Assembly: GCF_964253085.1 (NCBI RefSeq)
Contig: NZ_CAXUQH020000001.1
Span: forward strand, 3,720,001 to 3,784,000
Reading direction: 5' to 3'
Length of the DNA stretch: 64,000 nt
From: Paenibacillus_E sp964253085
Lineage (GTDB): Bacteria > Bacillota > Bacilli > Paenibacillales > NBRC-103111
Below are positions 33,793 through 42,680 of this stretch, piece after piece. A program made the translations under genes and the position numbers. Below the pieces are notes generated by a model. That model ran no database searches. It was not told the DNA's origin and was given only the letters and a program-made list of their open reading frames with translations. The first letter of the stretch is position 1; every line of letters starts with the position of its first letter.

Positions 33793-34656
33793 ATGACCAT
33801 TCAATGGTTTCCCGGTCACATGACCAAGGCTCGCAGACAGATTGAGGAAAAGCTTAAACTGATTGACGTCGTGATTGAGCTCTTGGATGCCCGAATCCCG
33901 CTATCCAGCCGGAACCCGATGGTTGATGAGATTTTAAAAGGCAAGCCGCGTCTCGTATTGCTCAACAAAAATGACCTGGCTGACCCGCAAGTAACGGCAG
34001 AATGGGTGAAATATTTTGCAGATCAAGGCTTACCTGCCTTGCCAATTGACGCTGCGAACGGAACGCATGTCAAGGAGATTCTGCCTCGCGTCAAACAGCT
34101 GTGGGCTCATAAAATTGAGACGATGCTGCGTAAAGGGATTAATCCCCGTGCGATTAGAGCGCTCATTGTTGGCATTCCGAACGTCGGTAAGTCCACTCTT
34201 ATTAATCAGTTGGCGGGTAAGAAGATTGCTGCGACGGGTGATAAGCCTGGTGTGACCAAAGGTCAGCAATGGATCAAGGTTGGCACCGAGATGGATCTGC
34301 TCGATACACCGGGGATTTTGTGGCCTAAATTTGAAGACCAGATGGTTGGCATGCGTTTGGCTGCAACTGGGGCAATTAAGGAAGAGCTTCTGCATTTAGA
34401 TGACGTAGCTTTGTTTACCATTAAATATATGGTTCAGCATTATGGAGCTGGTATCCAAGAGCGCTTTGGTGTTCAGGAACTACCGGAAGATATGGATAAT
34501 ATTCAAGAAATGGTGAAGGTCATGGAAGCGATCGGGCGTAAGCGCGGCGCTATCGTGAGCGGGGGAAAAGTCGATTTGGACAAAGCTTCCCTCATTATTA
34601 TTCGTGATCTGAGAGCAGGGAAAATGGGACGTATTTCATTGGAACGACCATTTTAA
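33793..34656 (+). CDS. rbgA: Ribosome biogenesis GTPase RbgA (YlqF)
   Basis: A circularly permuted GTPase needed for late 50S assembly. 287 residues. G motifs come in the order G4 (LLNKNDLAD, about 56-64), G1 (GIPNVGKST, about 127-135) and G3 (LDTPGILWP, about 173), which defines the permuted family. N-terminal MTIQWFPGHMTKARRQI is typical. GAGGTGAAG precedes the ATG. Followed by a terminator. Confidence 0.96.
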   Translation: MTIQWFPGHMTKARRQIEEKLKLIDVVIELLDARIPLSSRNPMVDEILKGKPRLVLLNKNDLADPQVTAEWVKYFADQGLPALPIDAANGTHVKEILPRVKQLWAHKIETMLRKGINPRAIRALIVGIPNVGKSTLINQLAGKKIAATGDKPGVTKGQQWIKVGTEMDLLDTPGILWPKFEDQMVGMRLAATGAIKEELLHLDDVALFTIKYMVQHYGAGIQERFGVQELPEDMDNIQEMVKVMEAIGRKRGAIVSGGKVDLDKASLIIIRDLRAGKMGRISLERPF

Positions 34657-34674
34657 TGATGATGAATCAGGAAG

Positions 34675-34709
34675 AACCTGGGGCTGAGCCTTGGGTTTTT
34701 CTTTTTTTG
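34675..34709 (+). terminator. rbgA terminator
   Basis: AACCTGGGGC (34675-34684) pairs with GCCTTGGGTT (34688-34697) with three G-U pairs, followed by TTTCTTTTTTT. Confidence 0.75.
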
Positions 34710-34792
34710 TAGAGATAAAGTTGAAAAAAATGGGTGTGGCTTGAAGAAGTGGTGATCCCTTATAATGAAGGCATGGGAAAGGGGCCGAGATA

Positions 34793-35440
34793 GTGCTAGA
34801 ACATGAGAAAGACATATGGCAGCAAGGTTTCACGGCAATAGCAGGTATAGATGAGGTTGGTCGCGGTTGCCTATTTGGGGATGTCGTGGCTGCCGCGGTT
34901 ATTCTTCCGATGGGACATGTACTTGAAGGTGTAAATGAATCCAAGAAGCTATCGGAGAAGAAGCGCGAACTTTTGTTCGATCAGATAATGAATGAGGCTA
35001 TATCGGTTGGTGTTGGCATTGTCAACGTAGATGACATAGAAGCAATAAATATCAAACAAGCATCAAGACTAGCCATGAAGCGAGCGGTAGAGAAACTGGA
35101 TCAAGTACCGGATTATTTACTAGTTGATGCTGAAAATGTGGACATAGATCTACCGCAATCGGCCATCATTCATGGGGATGCGTTAAGTCAATCCATCGCG
35201 GCTGCTTCCATCATCGCCAAAGTGACGAGAGATCGAATGTGTGCGGAATGGGACGAGCAGTATCCAGAATACGGAATTGCCGTACATAAAGGTTATGCGA
35301 CAAAGCACCATCGAGAGATGCTCATGAGATACGGGCCGACGCCGCTACATAGGAAATTATTTATTCGTAAAATTATGGCTCAGCTAGAAGCGCAAGAGAA
35401 CGAAGTGCAAAACGAACAGCTCTTATTTGATTTCATCTAA
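34793..35440 (+). CDS. rnhB: Ribonuclease HII
   Basis: Removes ribonucleotides and RNA from RNA-DNA hybrids. 215 residues: AGIDEVGRGCLFGDVVAAAVIL (about 17-38) with the first Asp-Glu pair, NESKKLSEKKRELLF, VDAENVDI, and HGDALSQSIAAASIIAKVTRD (about 124-144). The GTG start follows AAAGGGG. The initial Asp-Glu and later Asp ligands are present, so it should be active. Confidence 0.94.
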   Translation: MLEHEKDIWQQGFTAIAGIDEVGRGCLFGDVVAAAVILPMGHVLEGVNESKKLSEKKRELLFDQIMNEAISVGVGIVNVDDIEAINIKQASRLAMKRAVEKLDQVPDYLLVDAENVDIDLPQSAIIHGDALSQSIAAASIIAKVTRDRMCAEWDEQYPEYGIAVHKGYATKHHREMLMRYGPTPLHRKLFIRKIMAQLEAQENEVQNEQLLFDFI

Positions 35441-35514
35441 ATATTAAGATGTAACGAAAGTGGCATCAAACGCCGATAATATACATACGTGTAATTAGAT
35501 TTGAGGTGAGCTGT

Positions 35515-37359
35515 GTGAATATTAGTGGATTAATTCGTAACTTGGTAGGGGATTTAACGGCGGCTGATCCGAAGACGCTCGAATTAAAAGTTGGACAAAT
35601 TGTCAAAGGTGTCGTGCTTCAGCTCCTGAGTGAACAAGAAGCGCTAGTAAATATAGGTGGAACACAAGTTCGTGCGAAATTGGAAACTCCTCTCAAACAA
35701 GGTGATGTTACCATGCTGCAGGTTCAACCGGAATCTAAGGGCGGTCAAATTATTTTGAAGCCGCTTGTTGCTTCTGACGTGCAGATCGCGGATGACTCGC
35801 TGGGTGAACTTTTGAAGGCTTTTGAGATAAAGGATACGGCAGGCAATCGTCAAATGGTTCAGCAGATACAGCAAGAAGGCATTCCCGTGTCCAAGGAAAA
35901 TGTAAAGGCATTTGAGTCAGTGATGCGTGAGATGCCCCAAGGGGGCAATAAGGAAGAGTGGCTGCAAGCGGCCGTGTTAGCCTCTAAAAAGGGGTTGCCG
36001 CTTACACCTGCGACAGTGGATGCCTTAAAGCAAGTGACGACTGGCCCTCCGGCGGGCCAGGTGTTGGAGAAGCTCGAGCAGCAGGCGAACGCGCTGCTTG
36101 AGCAAGACCCGACACACCCTGCGGCGGATACCGCCAAGCAGGTTGTGTCGCTGCTCAAGGAGCTGCGGGCGACGGCCGCCGCTGTACGTCCTGCGGAGCC
36201 GGCTGCGCCAGCCTCCGCCGCGGACGAGCCTGCGGCTGCGCCGCCGCAGGCGAATGCACCAGCTGCTCCGCAGGCTGGTGGCACTACCGTGGCTGCGCCG
36301 CGTGGCAGCGAGCCTGCGGCCGCTGCCATTGCAGCCCCGCCCGCCGTGCCAGCAGCGGGCGAAGAGCCTCCCGCGCCGCCACCTGCTGGCGCGGCGACAT
36401 TGGCCGCCTCGGCGAAGCCGGCGGCCGATACCGTCCATGCTCATGCGCACGGCGCTGAGCCTGTGAAACAAGGCGAACCGCTGCAAGCGGGTTCGCCAGC
36501 GCCTGTGCCTGTGCAAGCCCCCCCTGCGAAGCAGGAGGGCGGGCTTGCCCCTAAAGAGGCGCAAGTTAGTGCGCCTCTAGAAACGCCCAATACTGATCTA
36601 GAGACAAACTGGATCAGCAAGATGCTCAAAGCCGTTGGCGTTGAGCATGAATCGCATGTGGCCGCCAAGCTAGACGAGCGCGGCAATGCTGTGCCAGTGC
36701 GCCAACAAGCGACGGATGACTCCTTTTCGCTAATTCGCACTAACACCTCTGAAGATCAACAAGGCGATATCGCTAAGCCAGCCACAGAAACCCTGAAAAG
36801 CCTTTTGCTTCAACTTACAGCATCTGACGATACACCTGCGCCACTTAAAGAAGCGGCACAGCAAGCGGTCAGTCAAATTACGGGGCAGCAGCTTATGTTG
36901 ACGAATGACAAGAATGCAATGTTTACCCAAATGACCATGTTTGTCCCCTTCCTGGACAACACGGGTCAGCAAACAGCAGCTATTCATATACAATCCCGTA
37001 AAGGAAGCCGTGGCGAGGTAGATGCAAGCAACTGTCGTCTTTTGTTTGATCTTCAGATGAAGGTGATGGGCAATACGTTACTCGATGTTCAAGTAGTGAA
37101 CAAAATTGTTTCATTGAACATTCACAATGATCATCCGGCTCTAGCTGGTTTGATGGAGTCATCCAAAGATGAGATTGCCACTGCCATGAATAGCGTGGGT
37201 TATCAGTTTATTTCGTTAAAATGTTCGCCATACCCAAAGCCTCCTGAAATTCAAGAAGGTAAGGAAGAGGTAACTAAAATAGGATCTTTGGACGGTCGCG
37301 TAGATTTAAGTGAACTTTATCGCCCTATGACCTATAAAGGGGTTGATGTACGCGCATGA
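35515..37359 (+). CDS. ylqG: YlqG-like protein with FliK-like C-terminal domain
   Basis: About 614 residues. The N-terminal part (about 1-170) is globular; a middle Ala/Pro-rich linker (about 180-350) is very GC-rich (47 of 60 G+C in 36181-36240); the C-terminus (about 450-575) resembles the hook-length control domain (LFDLQMKVMGNTLLDVQVVNKIVSLNI...ALAGLMESSKDEIATAMNSVGY). It lies just before the FlhB-like ylqH, overlapping it by ATGA. FliK and FlhB C-terminal domains cooperate in flagellar export switching, so this may be a parallel pair; no function has been assigned. GTG 35515 follows GAGGTG. Confidence 0.82.
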   Translation: MNISGLIRNLVGDLTAADPKTLELKVGQIVKGVVLQLLSEQEALVNIGGTQVRAKLETPLKQGDVTMLQVQPESKGGQIILKPLVASDVQIADDSLGELLKAFEIKDTAGNRQMVQQIQQEGIPVSKENVKAFESVMREMPQGGNKEEWLQAAVLASKKGLPLTPATVDALKQVTTGPPAGQVLEKLEQQANALLEQDPTHPAADTAKQVVSLLKELRATAAAVRPAEPAAPASAADEPAAAPPQANAPAAPQAGGTTVAAPRGSEPAAAAIAAPPAVPAAGEEPPAPPPAGAATLAASAKPAADTVHAHAHGAEPVKQGEPLQAGSPAPVPVQAPPAKQEGGLAPKEAQVSAPLETPNTDLETNWISKMLKAVGVEHESHVAAKLDERGNAVPVRQQATDDSFSLIRTNTSEDQQGDIAKPATETLKSLLLQLTASDDTPAPLKEAAQQAVSQITGQQLMLTNDKNAMFTQMTMFVPFLDNTGQQTAAIHIQSRKGSRGEVDASNCRLLFDLQMKVMGNTLLDVQVVNKIVSLNIHNDHPALAGLMESSKDEIATAMNSVGYQFISLKCSPYPKPPEIQEGKEEVTKIGSLDGRVDLSELYRPMTYKGVDVRA

Positions 37360-37673
37360 GTCCCCAAAAAAAAACGCTCGGAGAATCACAGCTTACCCCG
37401 ATAAAGAAAGCAGTAGCGCTGCGGTATTCACCAGAGGCACAGAAAGCCCCAACCCTCATAGCCAAAGGGAAAGGGCATATGGCTGAAGCTATTTTGCAAA
37501 AGGCGAAGGAAAGTGGCATTCCGATTCAAGAGGATAAATCGTTAGTTGAGGTGCTATCCAAACTTGATTTAGATCAAGAAATACCGCCGGAACTTTACCA
37601 ATTAGTAGCTGAAGTGCTAAGTTTTATTTATCGATCCGATCAGCGGATGAAGCCTTCGCGAGGTTTAGATTGA
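37356..37673 (+). CDS. ylqH: YlqH, FlhB C-terminal-like protein
   Basis: A 105-residue free-standing copy of the FlhB/YscU cytoplasmic domain. It has KKAVALRYSPEAQKAPTLIAKGKGHMAEAILQKAKESGIPIQEDKSLVEVLSKLDLDQEIPPELYQLVAEVLSFIY, as in FlhB after its cleavage site. Where FlhB has the self-cleaving NPTH, this protein has TPIKKAVAL, so it cannot cleave itself. No membrane segments. Overlaps ylqG at the start and the YraN gene at the end (TGATG). Its role is unknown; involvement in flagellar export is inference. Confidence 0.9.
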   Translation: MSPQKKTLGESQLTPIKKAVALRYSPEAQKAPTLIAKGKGHMAEAILQKAKESGIPIQEDKSLVEVLSKLDLDQEIPPELYQLVAEVLSFIYRSDQRMKPSRGLD

Positions 37674-38050
37674 TGAGCAAACTTCATAAAGATGATCGCA
37701 AAATGTTGGGAAGACAAGGTGAGGAACTGGCGTTCAGTTATCTCGTAGAGCAGGCGTATCAGATTGTTGAGCGGAATTGGCGCTGTCGTTCTGGCGAGAT
37801 CGATATCATTGCAGAGAAGTCGAATAAGCTCATTTTTATTGAGGTGCGAACAAGACGTCCGTCTAACCGATTCGGTACGGCCAAAGAATCCGTGGACTAC
37901 CGCAAGCAGGCGAAGGTTCGTGAAATTGCACAATTTTATATGCATCGCTTTCAGAAATACGAGCAATCGATTCAATTCGATGTCATCGCAGTTGAAATGT
38001 CGGAAAGTAACACGGATCCGAGAATTATACATATACAAGAAGCCTTTTAA
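37673..38050 (+). CDS. YraN family (UPF0102) endonuclease-like protein
   Basis: A 125-residue protein with a restriction-endonuclease-like core: GRQGEELAFSYL, then the Asp-x-n-ExR/K pattern GEIDIIAEKSNKLIFIEVRTR (about 45-65). The family is near-universal and biochemically little known; some links exist to RNA or DNA processing. The ATG at 37673 overlaps the ylqH stop. It converges with the ComM-like gene. Confidence 0.9.
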   Translation: MSKLHKDDRKMLGRQGEELAFSYLVEQAYQIVERNWRCRSGEIDIIAEKSNKLIFIEVRTRRPSNRFGTAKESVDYRKQAKVREIAQFYMHRFQKYEQSIQFDVIAVEMSESNTDPRIIHIQEAF

Positions 38051-38086
38051 CAGTCAGTTAGCCAATGACAAGTCAAAGGGCTTTTC
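38041..38086. terminator. Possible terminator between converging genes
   Basis: AGCCTTTT (38041-38048, inside the last codons of the YraN gene) pairs with AAAGGGCT (38075-38082), with a large loop and a short T run. Confidence 0.4.
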
Positions 38087-38117
38087 TCATTCAATGTGAC
38101 TCTACCCACAAATTTGC

Positions 38118-39689
38118 TTAGATCACAATCTCATCAATTCGTTGGTTTTTATCTAAATTCCGATATTGGATAGCTTCTGCAAGATGAGCGGGGAGAATGC
38201 GATCACAACCGTCTAGATCCGAAATCGTGAGCGCTAGCCGCAAAATCCGATCATGCGCGCGTGCACTTAAGCCCAATGCGTCAAATGAAGTACGCAATAG
38301 CTGATCACATTCAGGTGTTAATTGACAAATCTCACGCATTAATCTTCCGCTCAATTCATTATTATGCTGAATATCTGTTCCTGCATAACGCTGCTGCTGT
38401 CGCATATGGGCCTGCATGACCCTAGCTCGCATTTCACCAGACGACAAATTAGCAGCGTTATCTTTAAGTTGGGCATAGCTGGGCTTTGGGACTTCAATAT
38501 GGAGATCAATTCGATCGAGAAGCGGACCTGAAATTTTGGAGCGATACTGAACGATCTTAGCGGGACTGCAGATGCAAGCATTAGCTTCTGTTTCAGCACC
38601 ATAATAGCCACATGGGCAGGGGTTCATGGCTGCGGCTAATATAAAATGGGACGGGAATGTGTACACGGCTCTTGCTCTGGCAATCATCACATAGCGATCT
38701 TCAAGTGGCTGTCTGAGTACTTCAAGTGCGTTTCGAGTAAACTCCGGAAGCTCGTCTAAGAAGAGAATACCACGATGAGATAAACTCACTTCACCGGGTT
38801 TGGGGATGGTTCCACCGCCAACGAGACCGGCAGCTGAGATGGAGTGGTGTGGAGCGCGGAACGATCTTGCACGCATCAGTGTGGAACGGTCTATCAGCTT
38901 GCCAGAAGCGCTGTAAATCTTCGTAACTTCGAGTGCTTCACGGTCTGTTAAAGGCGGAAGTATAGAAGGCAGACGTTTGATAAGCATCGTTTTCCCAGTA
39001 CCTGGAGGTCCAAGGAGGAGTAGATTGTGCATGCCTGCGGCAGCTATCATCATGGCACGCTTGACCTGATGCTGTCCATTAACGTCAGCATAATCTTCAA
39101 CATAACCAAGGGGACTAATGACGGAGTTAGAAAAATCGGTTGATTCACGCTCAGCTGATTGATAAATAAATTCGGCGTGGGAACATTTGTTCCAATTTTT
39201 GAAATCAGATAGATTCGTAATGACACAAACCTCAACACCTTCAATTAAAGCAGCTTCTTGTGCGTTAGCAGTTGATAGACAAACTCGCTTAATTCCCGTC
39301 TTCTTGGCTGCATGGACCATGGACAGAACACCGGGAATAGGACGAAGAGAACCGTCTAGCGCTAGTTCTCCTAGAAATAATGTGGAAGCGAAGCCTTCAA
39401 CATGCACTTGGCCTGTAGTAATGAGAATGCCAACAGCAATCGCAAGATCGAAAGACGAGCCTTCCTTGCGCAAGTCAGCTGGAGCGAGATTTACAGTAAT
39501 CCGGTCCATAGGGAAGGTGAAACCACAATTTTTAATCGAAGAACGAACGCGTTCCACGGATTCACGAATCGCTGAATCAGGGAGGCCAACTAGGTTTATT
39601 TGAGGTAAGCCACTCGAAATATCGACTTCTACTTCGATCGTGCGTCCTTCAATTCCTTGTAAACAAGCACTCATAACTTTGCCATACAT
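38118..39689 (-). CDS. YifB/ComM-like Mg-chelatase-type AAA ATPase
   Basis: A 523-residue ATPase. The N-terminal Lon-like fold (about 1-170, IEVEVDISSGLPQINLVGLPDSAIRESVERVRSSI) is followed by an AAA domain with GPPGTGKTML (about 218-227), LPEFTRNALEVLRQPLEDR, and a CPCGYYG cysteine pair. ComM of Vibrio is a helicase that extends heteroduplex DNA in natural transformation; dprA lies a few kilobases downstream. The start at 39689 (MYGKVMSACLQGIEG) follows GAAGAAGGTG; earlier in-frame starts lack a site. Confidence 0.92.
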   Translation of the reverse strand: MYGKVMSACLQGIEGRTIEVEVDISSGLPQINLVGLPDSAIRESVERVRSSIKNCGFTFPMDRITVNLAPADLRKEGSSFDLAIAVGILITTGQVHVEGFASTLFLGELALDGSLRPIPGVLSMVHAAKKTGIKRVCLSTANAQEAALIEGVEVCVITNLSDFKNWNKCSHAEFIYQSAERESTDFSNSVISPLGYVEDYADVNGQHQVKRAMMIAAAGMHNLLLLGPPGTGKTMLIKRLPSILPPLTDREALEVTKIYSASGKLIDRSTLMRARSFRAPHHSISAAGLVGGGTIPKPGEVSLSHRGILFLDELPEFTRNALEVLRQPLEDRYVMIARARAVYTFPSHFILAAAMNPCPCGYYGAETEANACICSPAKIVQYRSKISGPLLDRIDLHIEVPKPSYAQLKDNAANLSSGEMRARVMQAHMRQQQRYAGTDIQHNNELSGRLMREICQLTPECDQLLRTSFDALGLSARAHDRILRLALTISDLDGCDRILPAHLAEAIQYRNLDKNQRIDEIVI

Positions 39690-39881
39690 AAAAAACACCT
39701 TCTTCTCCATGGAATTCACAGTCGCAAGAACTGAGTTCGAATTGGATAAAAGGTGCTTCCTCATTAATCGATTAATTTCTTTTATTATAATCGCAATTGG
39801 TAAAATTACGCAAATATTGTCGATGCACTTTCACGTTTTAAAAATGTGCGACATGCACATACTGGAAGATGAGGTGATGAT

Positions 39882-40139
39882 ATGCAGGAAAAACCATATT
39901 TTTGTCCCAATTGCCGTTCAAATCGCATTAAATTTAATGTAATCACGAGCTATTCGCAGTCTTTTTTAAAGGATGCACTATCCGGGAATATTACCGAATT
40001 CCATGATCCTGGCGTCATTCCTGAGCCTGAGCCAACGATACAGTGCTTAATTTGTAATTTTTCAGCGAATGAAATGCGTTTTATTAAGCAAGCAGAGCGC
40101 GAACCTCGGGTAAATACAACACCAACATCGTTTTATTAA
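39882..40139 (+). CDS. Small zinc-ribbon-like protein, 85 residues
   Basis: Starts after GATGAGGTG. Two cysteine pairs, CPNC (about 8-11) and CLIC (about 55-58), sit on either side of a variable middle, a pattern of zinc ribbons. No family recognised beyond that. Divergent from the ComM-like gene, with about 190 bases between them. Function unknown. Confidence 0.65.
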   Translation: MQEKPYFCPNCRSNRIKFNVITSYSQSFLKDALSGNITEFHDPGVIPEPEPTIQCLICNFSANEMRFIKQAEREPRVNTTPTSFY

Positions 40140-40154
40140 TCTAGTTGAAGCATG

Positions 40155-40190
40155 ACGTATTTTTCAGTACATGAGAAATACGTTTTTTTT
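40155..40190 (+). terminator. Terminator after the zinc-ribbon gene
   Basis: ACGTATTT (40155-40162) pairs perfectly with AAATACGT (40176-40183), followed by seven T. The remaining 40191-40422 has a possible -10 (TACAAT 40283-40288) for sucC and nothing else I can support. Confidence 0.82.
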
Positions 40191-40422
40191 ATTTGTGACG
40201 TGATAGTTAAATTTTTTCACAGTGAAAGATAAATTTGAATGGATTCACGAAAAAAATAAAGAAACTGTCGAAAATAATGTGATACAATGGTTAGGGCTTG
40301 CGAAGAAGTGTGATACTAATTCCGGTAGCAAGATATATTCTCGTGCACAACGTCAATTGGAAATTACACTTTTCCCTGTATAGCACGTATAGAAAGTCCA
40401 TACTGATAGGAGGATTTAGGAA

Positions 40423-41583
40423 ATGAATATCCATGAGTATCAAGGCAAAGAAGTCCTGAGACAGTACGGAGTCAGCGTTCCTAACGGAAAGGTTGCATTT
40501 ACTGTTGATGAGGCAGTTGAAGCAGCAAAAGAACTTGGAACATCCGTTGTCGTTGTTAAGGCACAAATTCATGCCGGTGGTCGCGGTAAAGCAGGCGGCG
40601 TTAAGGTAGCCAAAAGCCTCGATGAAGTTCGTACATATGCTAGCGAAATACTAGGTAAAGTACTTGTCACTCACCAAACAGGTCCAGAAGGTAAAGAAGT
40701 TAAACGCCTTTTGATCGAAGAGGGCTGTGACATTAAGAAAGAATATTACGTTGGTGTTGTTGTTGACCGTGCAACAGGCAGCGTTGTTTTGATGGCTTCC
40801 GAAGAAGGCGGTACGGAAATTGAAGAAGTAGCTGAGCACTCTCCTGAGAAAATTTTCAAAGAAGTGGTTGACCCAGCAATCGGTCTTCAATCTTTCCAAG
40901 CACGTAGACTTGCTTATGCAATTAACATCCCGAATGAGCTTGTAAACAAAGCAGTTAAGTTCATGCTTGCTCTTTACAAAGCATTCGTTGAGAAAGACGC
41001 TTCCATTGCTGAAATCAACCCATTGGTTGTAACTGGCTCTGGCGACGTTATGGCACTAGATGCGAAATTAAACTTTGATTCTAACGCTCTATTCCGTCAC
41101 AAAGACATCGTTGAACTTCGTGACCTTGAAGAAGAAGATGCGAAAGAAATCCAAGCTTCCAAATATGACCTGAGCTACATCGCACTTGATGGAAACATCG
41201 GTTGTATGGTTAACGGCGCTGGACTTGCTATGGCCACTATGGACATTATCAAGCACTACGGCGGAGACCCTGCTAACTTCCTAGACGTAGGGGGCGGTGC
41301 TACGAAAGAGAAAGTTACTGAAGCTTTCAAAATCATCCTTTCCGATGAGCAAGTTAAAGGGATTTTCGTTAACATTTTCGGTGGTATCATGCGTTGTGAC
41401 GTAATCGCTGAAGGTGTAGTAGCTGCTGCAAGAGAGCTAGGACTTTCCCGTCCACTCGTAGTTCGTCTTGAAGGAACTAACGTAGAGCTTGGTAAAAAGC
41501 TTCTTAACGAATCCGGTTTGAACATTGTTGCTGCTGATTCCATGGCGGATGGCGCACAAAAAATCGTTGCACTTGTTAAATAA
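40423..41583 (+). CDS. sucC: Succinyl-CoA synthetase beta subunit
   Basis: With SucD converts succinyl-CoA to succinate with nucleotide triphosphate formation in the TCA cycle. 386 residues: ATP-grasp domain starting MNIHEYQGKEVLRQYGV, KAQIHAGGRGKAGGVKVA, EINPLVV, and the C-terminal ligase domain with NFLDVGGGATKEKVTEAF and GGIMRCDVIAEG. AGGAGG precedes the ATG. Confidence 0.98.
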   Translation: MNIHEYQGKEVLRQYGVSVPNGKVAFTVDEAVEAAKELGTSVVVVKAQIHAGGRGKAGGVKVAKSLDEVRTYASEILGKVLVTHQTGPEGKEVKRLLIEEGCDIKKEYYVGVVVDRATGSVVLMASEEGGTEIEEVAEHSPEKIFKEVVDPAIGLQSFQARRLAYAINIPNELVNKAVKFMLALYKAFVEKDASIAEINPLVVTGSGDVMALDAKLNFDSNALFRHKDIVELRDLEEEDAKEIQASKYDLSYIALDGNIGCMVNGAGLAMATMDIIKHYGGDPANFLDVGGGATKEKVTEAFKIILSDEQVKGIFVNIFGGIMRCDVIAEGVVAAARELGLSRPLVVRLEGTNVELGKKLLNESGLNIVAADSMADGAQKIVALVK

Positions 41584-41632
41584 TCAAACCTGAGCGGTTT
41601 GAAAAATATATAAGGGATGTGAACAATCGATC

Positions 41633-42565
41633 ATGAGTATTTTGGTCAATAAACATACAAAAGTCATTACTCAAGGGATTACCGGCGCTACGGGTTTGTT
41701 TCATACCAAAGGCGGTCTAGACTACGGCACGCAAATGGTGGGAGGCGTAACTCCTGGTAAAGGCGGTACTACTGTAGATATCACGTTGGAAAATGGTGAG
41801 CTTGTTAAGCTGCCTGTTTTCAACACTGTTGTTGAGGCGAAAAAAGTAACTGGTGCAACGGCATCCGTTATCTATGTACCTCCTGCATTTGCTGCAGAAT
41901 CCATCATCGAAGCGATTGAAGCTGAGCTTGAATTGGTTATCTGTATCACGGAAGGTATTCCTGTTCTTGACATGGTACGCGTTAAGCGTTACCTAGAAGG
42001 TAAGAATACAGTTCTTATCGGACCTAACTGTCCAGGTGTTATTACACCAGGCGAGTGCAAAATCGGTATTATGCCAGGATACATTCATACACCAGGTCAC
42101 GTAGGCGTTGTTTCGCGTTCTGGAACATTGACTTATGAGGCTGTTCACCAATTGACAACGCGCGGAATTGGACAATCCTCCGCAGTTGGTATCGGTGGAG
42201 ACCCTGTTAAAGGATCCGAGTTCATCGACATTCTTAAACGTTTTAACGAAGATCCAGATACGTACGCTGTCATCATGATTGGTGAAATCGGCGGTACGGC
42301 TGAAGAAGAAGCAGCAGAGTGGGTTGCGGCAAACATGACGAAACCAGTTGTTGGCTTCATCGGCGGTAAAACAGCGCCTCCAGGAAAACGTATGGGCCAC
42401 GCTGGTGCCATCATTTCTGGTGGTAAAGGTACTGCTGCAGAGAAAGTTGCAACTATGGAAAGATGCGGTATTCGCGTAGCGGCTACACCATCCGAAATGG
42501 GTTCAACACTTGTTAGCGTACTTGAAGAAAAAGGTATGCTTGATAAAGTTATCACAAAAAAATAA
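41633..42565 (+). CDS. sucD: Succinyl-CoA synthetase alpha subunit
   Basis: 310 residues: N-terminal Rossmann CoA-binding domain (TQGITGATGLFHTKG), IGPNCPGVITPGECKIGIMPG, and the phosphohistidine site MGHAGAIISGGKGTA (His about 246). AAGGGATGTG lies upstream. Operon with sucC, 49 bases between. Followed by a strong terminator. Confidence 0.98.
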   Translation: MSILVNKHTKVITQGITGATGLFHTKGGLDYGTQMVGGVTPGKGGTTVDITLENGELVKLPVFNTVVEAKKVTGATASVIYVPPAFAAESIIEAIEAELELVICITEGIPVLDMVRVKRYLEGKNTVLIGPNCPGVITPGECKIGIMPGYIHTPGHVGVVSRSGTLTYEAVHQLTTRGIGQSSAVGIGGDPVKGSEFIDILKRFNEDPDTYAVIMIGEIGGTAEEEAAEWVAANMTKPVVGFIGGKTAPPGKRMGHAGAIISGGKGTAAEKVATMERCGIRVAATPSEMGSTLVSVLEEKGMLDKVITKK

Positions 42566-42587
42566 GCTTCGTTTCACGAAGGTAAGC

Positions 42588-42628
42588 AACCTTCCATTTC
42601 CCTTTATTGGGATTTGGGAGGTTTTTTT
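42588..42628 (+). terminator. sucCD terminator
   Basis: AACCTTCC (42588-42595) pairs with GGGAGGTT (42616-42623), with an inner CCC/GGG stem, then seven T. Confidence 0.82.
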
Positions 42629-42680
42629 ATTTTTATCGACATGCATAGATTTGTCATTCTTGGAAGGAGTGTATATACTA

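Noticed and set aside
35859..36564. Long antisense and alternate frames in ylqG, rich in Ala, Arg and Ser
   Set aside because: Shadows of the GC-rich Ala/Pro linker; composition is unlike a normal protein.
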